Assembly (NCBI GenBank): GCA_934255105.1
Contig: CAKQNH010000286.1
Span: 1-6,382, forward strand
DNA: 6,382 bases
DNA from: an uncultured Pirellulaceae bacterium
Lineage (GTDB): Bacteria > Planctomycetota > Planctomycetia > Pirellulales > Pirellulaceae
Direction of reading: 5' to 3'
Below the pieces are notes generated by a model, which made no database searches, was not told the origin of the DNA, and saw nothing but the letters and a program-made list of their open reading frames with translations. Positions 1 through 6,382 of this stretch are shown here, in pieces (position 1 is the first letter of the stretch; every line of letters begins with the position of its first letter). A program made the translations under genes and the position numbers.

Positions 1-35
1 AGTCACCTCGATCCCAATATAACGAGGTAACTGCG
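1..35 (+). promoter_or_regulatory. flgE ribosome binding site inside a potential hairpin
   Basis: GAGG at 24-27 lies 8 nt before the flgE ATG and is a credible Shine-Dalgarno core. It sits in the 3' arm of an inverted repeat: 1-10 (AGTCACCTCG) pairs with 23-32 (CGAGGTAACT) at 9 of 10 positions, the only mismatch being C4/A29, with a 12-nt loop at 11-22. Folding would hide the ribosome binding site. The pairing is seen in the sequence; a regulatory role is inference. The repeat begins at the first base of the window, so it may extend further left. No promoter is visible here; flgE is probably transcribed from upstream flagellar genes. Confidence 0.5.
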
Positions 36-2486
36 ATGGGTCTTGCATCGTCACTCAGCACAGCGCTAACTGGGCTCAATGCGGCCGAGAAACAGATCGA
101 TGTGTTGGGCAACAATCTGGCCAACTCGCAGACCGTAGGCTTCAAATCTTCTGAAGTCGTCTTTGCCACACAGTTTCTGCAGACGATGTCGTTGGGCGCA
201 TCTCCAACCATCGACAATGGTGGTACCAACCCTCGCCAAACTGGGCTTGGGGTGCGCGTGGCAGGCGTCTCTCCCAACTTCTCTCAAGGGACCGTTGAGA
301 TCAGCTCCAGCCCCTCCGATTTGGCGATCCAGGGGGATGGTTTGTTCATCGTGCAGGGTGCCGATCAAGAGCAGTTGTACACTCGGGCGGGGATCTTCAA
401 ACTCAATAGCGGTAATGAATTAGTAACACCCACGGGCAATCGATTGATGGGCTACGGCATCGATGCCCAGTATCGTATTCAGACGACACAGTTGGTGCCG
501 ATGACCATTCCGCTGGGAAGTGAAGCGGTAGCCCAGGCGACTAAGAATGTCACCATGGAAGGGACGCTGACACCCAACGGAGATATTGCCGATACCGCCC
601 AAGTAATTCAGAGTGTTGTCTTGGGTGCCGGCGCCATTCCGCGCCCCGACTCCAGCGGCATTGGTCTGACGGCCGGTGCCACGGCTGGCCCTGCGGGCAT
701 TACGGTATCGCACAACCAAGGGTCGGGTTCCCTGATCGAGGGTGCCGTCTATCAATATCGATTCGCCTTTGTCGACGCGTCGGGCAAGGAGAGCGTTCCC
801 GGCGCGGCGTTGTCGGTCACGATTCCGCCGGGCAATGGCCTGCCCGATAATGAGATTCAGTTGACCAACCTTCCCACGGCACCGGGCGAGTATTCTCAGT
901 TGCGGATCTACCGCACGGATGCCAACGGTAGCGAGTTCTTTAGGCAGGCAACCGTGCCCACGGGGGGCACTTATAACGATACGGGGAGCGCAGTGGCTGG
1001 ACCACCGCTCGAAGCGGGCGTGCTCAACGGCAATTACTCATACATGATTACTTATCAGCGCGCTGGTGAGCCCGAGACCAAGCCGTCGCTGATGGTCGGT
1101 CCGCAGAATATCGTCGATGGCCGAATTCACTTGACCAATTTTCCGACACCGCCGGTCCCGCCCCCCAGTGGCGGATTCCCGGCCTACGATACGATCCGCA
1201 TCTATCGCAATACGGCCACCGATCAAAACTCGTTCTATTTGGTCGATTCGATTCCACCGGGCCAGGACTACACCGATTCGAAGACCGATGCCGCTATTTC
1301 CAATTTGACTATCCCAGGCAATCAAACGGTTGATTTAGATGGTCCGACGATCAATAGCAACACGTTGTTAGTTAGCGTGACTCGCCGCGATGGCTTCGAG
1401 TATGTAAATCCATTTAAAGAGGGGAAGCTTTCGTTCGAAGCTCGCAAGGGGGGCCGCAATTTGCAGGCCAAGGAGTTCACCATCACTGCTACTACGACGG
1501 TGCAAGACTTGGTGAGCTTCATGGAGAAGTCGATGGGGATTCAGACGATGACCTCTGACGCGGCGCATCCGCTACCCGCATCGAAGAACACCATTCCAGG
1601 TGAAGGTGGGATGCTGAGCGCTGGGGCATATATTCGCAATGGGCAGATACGCTTTGTTTCCAACAATGGTGTGGACAATGCGGTCGATATTGACTTAACC
1701 AGTTTTCGCATTACGGATAATCTAGGTATAGTCGACGTTCCCAACTTGGCGTTTGGTACCGTGCAGGAGGCCAAGGGGCAGAGTGCTGTGGCTGATTTTG
1801 TGGCGTATGATTCTTTAGGCCAGCCGATTCGAAGCCGCGTGACTGCGGTGCTGGAAAGCCGTACGGACTCGGCGACGACATACCGATGGTATGCCGATTC
1901 GGCGGATAACGCGCCGCGCACCGGATCTGGGATTTCTGTTGGTAGTGGCGTACTGACCTTTGACGGCAACGGCAATTTTATATCGGCCAGCAACACCACG
2001 GTGGCGGTTGATCGCTACAACACGCCGAGCGTATCGCCGATGCAATTTGAACTCGATTTCTCATCGATGTCTGGACTGGCTACAGCCAAAGCCAGCATGG
2101 CGGCGTCACGGCAGGATGGTTCGCCACCCGGTTCGCTAACCAGCTATGTCATCGGTGAGGACGGAATGATCCGCGGTGTATTCAGCAACGGTATTTCTCG
2201 TGCCCTCGGACAGATCCGCTTGGCGCGCTTTACCAATCCCGAGGGACTGGAGCAGCGTGGGCAGAATCTGTACGCCCAAGGTGTCAACACGGGGCTGCCC
2301 ATCCAAGGCGGACCTGGTGAGAACGGCATCGGTTCCGTTGTCGCGGGTGCACTGGAATTGTCCAATACAGACATTGGACAAGACCTAGTGACACTGGTAC
2401 TAGCCTCGACGCAGTATCGCAGTAACTCACGAGTGATTACGGCCACACAGCAGTTGTTTGACGAGCTGTTAAACCTACGGCGATAA
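36..2486 (+). CDS. flgE: Flagellar hook protein FlgE, enlarged planctomycete-type
   Basis: Structural protein of the flagellar hook, the curved extracellular joint between rod and filament; it is exported by the flagellar type III system and so needs no Sec signal peptide. Seen in the 816-aa product: an N-terminal rod/hook helix at about residues 5-40 with the signature LGNNLANSQTVGFKS (24-38); the conserved LGVRVAGVSPNFSQG (71-85) and LAIQGDGLFIV (96-106); a FlaE/D2-like segment at about 580-690 beginning ADFVAYDSLGQP; and the C-terminal helix at about 770-816 (ELSNTDIGQDLV, then STQYRSNSRVITATQQLFDELL). Salmonella FlgE is about 400 aa; the extra length is mostly at about 190-580, including two tandem beta-rich repeats (232-320 and 329-430) and a segment with KGGRNL and a TTVQDLVSFM motif (470-500). 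The start is set by the conserved N-terminus and by GAGG 8 nt upstream. FlgF and FlgG share both termini, but length and the D2-like region favour FlgE. Confidence 0.95.
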   Translation: MGLASSLSTALTGLNAAEKQIDVLGNNLANSQTVGFKSSEVVFATQFLQTMSLGASPTIDNGGTNPRQTGLGVRVAGVSPNFSQGTVEISSSPSDLAIQGDGLFIVQGADQEQLYTRAGIFKLNSGNELVTPTGNRLMGYGIDAQYRIQTTQLVPMTIPLGSEAVAQATKNVTMEGTLTPNGDIADTAQVIQSVVLGAGAIPRPDSSGIGLTAGATAGPAGITVSHNQGSGSLIEGAVYQYRFAFVDASGKESVPGAALSVTIPPGNGLPDNEIQLTNLPTAPGEYSQLRIYRTDANGSEFFRQATVPTGGTYNDTGSAVAGPPLEAGVLNGNYSYMITYQRAGEPETKPSLMVGPQNIVDGRIHLTNFPTPPVPPPSGGFPAYDTIRIYRNTATDQNSFYLVDSIPPGQDYTDSKTDAAISNLTIPGNQTVDLDGPTINSNTLLVSVTRRDGFEYVNPFKEGKLSFEARKGGRNLQAKEFTITATTTVQDLVSFMEKSMGIQTMTSDAAHPLPASKNTIPGEGGMLSAGAYIRNGQIRFVSNNGVDNAVDIDLTSFRITDNLGIVDVPNLAFGTVQEAKGQSAVADFVAYDSLGQPIRSRVTAVLESRTDSATTYRWYADSADNAPRTGSGISVGSGVLTFDGNGNFISASNTTVAVDRYNTPSVSPMQFELDFSSMSGLATAKASMAASRQDGSPPGSLTSYVIGEDGMIRGVFSNGISRALGQIRLARFTNPEGLEQRGQNLYAQGVNTGLPIQGGPGENGIGSVVAGALELSNTDIGQDLVTLVLASTQYRSNSRVITATQQLFDELLNLRR
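729..995 (+). repeat. FlgE internal domain repeat, copy 1
   Basis: Encodes residues 232-320 of the hook protein, a beta-rich unit resembling fibronectin-III-like modules found in phage tail and surface proteins. Landmarks in order: YQYRFAFVDASGKES (239-253), IQLTNLPTAP (274-283), LRIYRTD (289-295), and a closing TYNDTGS (312-318). It matches copy 2 at corresponding positions (IxLTNxPTxP, RIYR, Y/D-x-D-T/S), but the two are clearly diverged in DNA sequence, so the duplication is old. The fold assignment rests on pattern only. Confidence 0.7.
1020..1325 (+). repeat. FlgE internal domain repeat, copy 2
   Basis: Encodes residues 329-430 of the hook protein. Landmarks matching copy 1: YSYMITYQRAGEPET (334-348), IHLTNFPTPP (364-373), IRIYRNT (387-393), and a closing DYTDSKTD (411-418). 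Compared with copy 1 it has an extra proline-rich stretch, VPPPSGGF (374-381), between the LTN strand and the RIYR strand. The unit probably forms a second beta-sandwich projecting from the hook surface, which is inference from the pattern. Confidence 0.7.
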
Positions 2487-2512
2487 TTTAGGCAACCCAA
2501 TAGAGGCGACAG

Positions 2513-3457
2513 TTATGCTTGGCCCGCTGCTTTGTTAGTTTCCGCAAGTGCGTTTCTGATGGCGGGCTCCACGCCCATGGGTTGCACTGTGAAGGCAGTG
2601 AGTGCGGCGGGGTCATTGATCACCGTTGGATTTCGCAGACCTTCGATCAAATGGCGGCCAACCTCTGCCGTAGCTGGCGTCACCAGCCCTAGCCATAATC
2701 CCGAGAGGTAGGGGGTCAAAACTGGGACGGAAATTAACCACCGTCTGAGCCCCTGTTGCCGCGCATACTCGCCAATTAACTCTCCGTAGCTTACCACATC
2801 GCTTCCGCCGATCTCAAATATGCGGCTGGGGCCGGCAGGCAGATGCAGCGACTGCATGAGATACTCCAATAGGTCGCTCACCGCGATCGGTTGCGTTGGC
2901 GTGGCCAGCCATTGAGGACAGATCATGATGGGCAGTCGATCCGTTAACGAGCGGATCATTTCAAACGACAGACTTCCGCTACCCAAAACTGCGGATGCTC
3001 GAAGCTCGATTGTCTCTACACCGCTATCGCGCAGCACGCGACCGACCTCGTGACGACTGCGGAGATGTGGTGAGAGTCTGGGGTCGTTCTCGTCTCCCAA
3101 GCCGCCCAAATAGATGATTCGGCGCACGCCAGCCAGCCTGGCCGCATCGCCAAAATTCCAGGCTGCCTGTCGATCTGTCTTTTCAAAATCATCCGCCGAA
3201 CCCATGGAGTGCACCAGGTAAAATGCCGCGGAGATACCGCGCATCGCGTCGCTCAGTGAGGATGGATCTAATACATCTCCCTGAACAGCCTCGGTCGATG
3301 GCCCCAGCTCAGTCAATTCCGCGGGATGGCGGCTGAGGCAGCGAATCGGTTGTTGAGCCGCCTCGAGCTGTTTTCGCAGCAAGCCTCCCACGTAGCCCGT
3401 CGCCCCAGTCAATAGAATCGGACCCTGTGGCTCACTCGAATCCTGAGAATGTGACAT
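2513..3457 (-). CDS. YbjT-like atypical SDR, NAD(P)-binding Rossmann protein
   Basis: Probable cytoplasmic NAD(P)-binding oxidoreductase or epimerase-like protein of the atypical/extended SDR (NmrA- and YbjT-like) group; substrate unknown. Seen in the 314-aa product: the nucleotide-binding glycine motif TGATGYVGG at 17-25 after a short strand; the acidic turn GDVLDP at 60-65; the subgroup signature YLVHSM at 80-85; RIIYLGGLGDE at 113-123; and a conserved HLRSRHEVG...ELRAS...LGSGSLSFEMIR block at 131-169. The canonical SDR YxxxK catalytic pair is not evident: the region after LGGLG carries HLRSRHEVG instead, so catalysis may be atypical or absent. E. coli YbjT and many relatives continue to about 480-500 aa with a C-terminal DUF2867 domain; this protein ends soon after its LWLGLVTP and IRNAL segments and lacks it. 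The ATG at 3457 is placed by the glycine motif near the N-terminus; no strong Shine-Dalgarno is visible. It is convergent with flgE and divergent from the DUF1990 gene. Confidence 0.88.
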   Translation of the reverse strand: MSHSQDSSEPQGPILLTGATGYVGGLLRKQLEAAQQPIRCLSRHPAELTELGPSTEAVQGDVLDPSSLSDAMRGISAAFYLVHSMGSADDFEKTDRQAAWNFGDAARLAGVRRIIYLGGLGDENDPRLSPHLRSRHEVGRVLRDSGVETIELRASAVLGSGSLSFEMIRSLTDRLPIMICPQWLATPTQPIAVSDLLEYLMQSLHLPAGPSRIFEIGGSDVVSYGELIGEYARQQGLRRWLISVPVLTPYLSGLWLGLVTPATAEVGRHLIEGLRNPTVINDPAALTAFTVQPMGVEPAIRNALAETNKAAGQA

Positions 3458-3543
3458 AATCGACCGTGATGATTGGGCTTGAGTTCCGCCGTTGGAGAGG
3501 AAGTCGGCAATTGCTTTTTTGAATTCAGTTTCTTAGTTATAGC
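3458..3543. promoter_or_regulatory. Divergent promoter region between SDR and DUF1990 genes
   Basis: This 86-nt gap must hold the start signals for both divergent genes unless promoters lie inside the coding regions. It has an AT-rich half next to the DUF1990 gene (about 3508-3543). Two perfect 8-bp palindromes lie here, GCAATTGC at 3507-3514 and TGAATTCA at 3520-3527, with centres 13 bp apart and a T6 run (3515-3520) between them. They could be operator half-sites or chance. No convincing -35/-10 pair or strong Shine-Dalgarno was found for either gene, which is common in planctomycetes. Confidence 0.4.
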
Positions 3544-4149
3544 ATGTTTGAATTTCACAAACCAAGTTCCACATCGATTCGCCGCCTTCTCGACGACCAG
3601 GCGTCGGCCTGTTTTAACTATCCCGAGGTGGGTGCGACCAGCGGCCCAATGCCTGTTGGATATGCCATACATCACACCAGAAAAGTGCTGGGCCGAGGCC
3701 CGCTGGCTTACGCTGGTGCCTGTGACGCGCTGCGAACGATGCAGCAATTCCAGTTGGGCTGGGTCGATTGCTGGCCGCGTGATGTGGAGTTAGCCCCTGG
3801 GGTGCAGATAGCGATCATGGGACGCGCCTTTGGGCTGTGGTGGCTGAATGCTTGTCGCATCGCGTATACGATCGACGAGCGGAGCGGCCAAATGAAGTTT
3901 GGCTATGCGCATGGCACTCTGCCGCACCACGTGGCGCGTGGTGAAGAGCGTTTTCAAATCGACATGGATGTCGACGAAAGGGTGTGGCTGGATATCCTAG
4001 CCTTCTCGCGCCCCAACACTCTGCTGGCGCGATTGGGCTCCCCCGTGCTGCGACGTTCTCAGAGGAGGTTTGGTACCGCCGCGGCAGAAAAGCTACAGCA
4101 GCATGTCTTGCGAGGACAAGCCGCGGCCCGCTTGGGCGAGCCGCGCTAA
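3544..4149 (+). CDS. DUF1990 / UPF0548 family protein
   Basis: A conserved protein of unknown biochemical function; the family occurs in bacteria and plants (UPF0548). The 201-aa length is normal for the family. Seen: FNYPEVGAT at 24-32; a GYAIHHTRKVLGRG segment at 39-52; CRIAYTID at 104-111; the strongest block FGYAHGTLPHHVARGEERF at 119-137; then VWLDILAFSRP at 147-157 and LGSPVLRRSQRRF at 164-176. No signal peptide or clear membrane segment, so probably cytoplasmic. The start is the first ATG after an in-frame TGA at 3520-3522; the next in-frame ATG (residue 36) would remove the conserved FNYPEVG motif. The preceding bases give no recognisable Shine-Dalgarno, so initiation may be SD-independent or from a very short leader. 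It is divergent from the SDR gene, suggesting shared control; a role with that oxidoreductase is inference. Confidence 0.9.
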   Translation: MFEFHKPSSTSIRRLLDDQASACFNYPEVGATSGPMPVGYAIHHTRKVLGRGPLAYAGACDALRTMQQFQLGWVDCWPRDVELAPGVQIAIMGRAFGLWWLNACRIAYTIDERSGQMKFGYAHGTLPHHVARGEERFQIDMDVDERVWLDILAFSRPNTLLARLGSPVLRRSQRRFGTAAAEKLQQHVLRGQAAARLGEPR

Positions 4150-4176
4150 GATTTACAGCCTAACAGCGTTATCGGC

Positions 4177-4178
<2 letters not shown>
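4138..4178. terminator. Inverted repeat spanning convergent gene ends
   Basis: GAGCCG at 4138-4143 is the exact reverse complement of CGGCTC at 4173-4178. Inside it CGCT (4144-4147) can pair with AGCG (4165-4168) if the four bases 4169-4172 bulge out. The structure covers the stop codon of the DUF1990 gene and reaches into the stop codon of the convergent dehydrogenase gene, where a bidirectional terminator would be expected. There is no T-tract on either side and the loop is long (about 17 nt), so a classical intrinsic terminator is not shown. Confidence 0.3.

Positions 4179-6382
<2,204 letters not shown>

Noticed and set aside
729..1325. FlgE repeats as a recent DNA duplication or a recombination hotspot
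   Set aside because: The copies match at protein motifs but only in very short stretches of DNA, so the duplication is old.
1541..1999. 152-codon open frame antisense to flgE
   Set aside because: It lies fully inside the conserved flgE reading frame, has no motif and no credible ribosome binding site; a codon-usage shadow.
3507..3520. GCAATTGC followed by T6 as an intrinsic terminator
   Set aside because: The palindrome has no loop and the site lies between two divergent gene starts, where no transcript should end.
3409..3747. 112-codon open frame on the minus strand across the divergent promoter
   Set aside because: It overlaps both the SDR start and the well-supported DUF1990 gene, and its translation shows no recognisable motif.

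Overview
The window looks like chromosomal DNA of a planctomycete, most likely a flagellated Pirellula/Rhodopirellula-type organism. The strongest evidence is the right-hand gene, a PVC-type membrane-bound dehydrogenase/beta-propeller protein with HEAT repeats, a family expanded in Planctomycetes and Verrucomicrobia. The oversized hook protein, moderate GC content (judged by eye) and weak Shine-Dalgarno sequences also fit. No mobile element, RNA gene or CRISPR array was seen.

Layout: (1) 36-2486 (+) is a complete flgE-like flagellar hook gene, probably the last gene of a flagellar operon entering from the left. (2) 2513-3457 (-) is a YbjT-like atypical short-chain dehydrogenase (NAD(P)-binding Rossmann protein) that meets flgE tail to tail across a 26-nt gap. 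(3) 3544-4149 (+) is a DUF1990/UPF0548 protein, divergent from the SDR gene across an 86-nt gap. (4) 4177-6382 (-) is the PVC-type dehydrogenase gene, convergent with DUF1990 across a 27-nt gap and open at the right edge. The window is almost fully coding and has no gene-free stretch over 300 nt.

The genes do not form one pathway. flgE belongs to motility. The SDR and DUF1990 genes share one short divergent promoter region and may be functionally linked: many relatives of this SDR carry a C-terminal DUF2867 domain that is absent here, and the neighbour could be the separate partner domain (inference). The PVC dehydrogenase is a probable exported enzyme of unknown substrate.

Most notable observations: a hairpin at the left edge that pairs with the flgE Shine-Dalgarno sequence; two tandem beta-sandwich-like repeats inserted in the hook protein; and an unusual domain order in the PVC protein, where the tail of a heme-binding-type domain lies in front of the propeller instead of behind the HEAT repeats. 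I see no clear evidence of a wholly new system; these are local oddities in otherwise recognisable genes.
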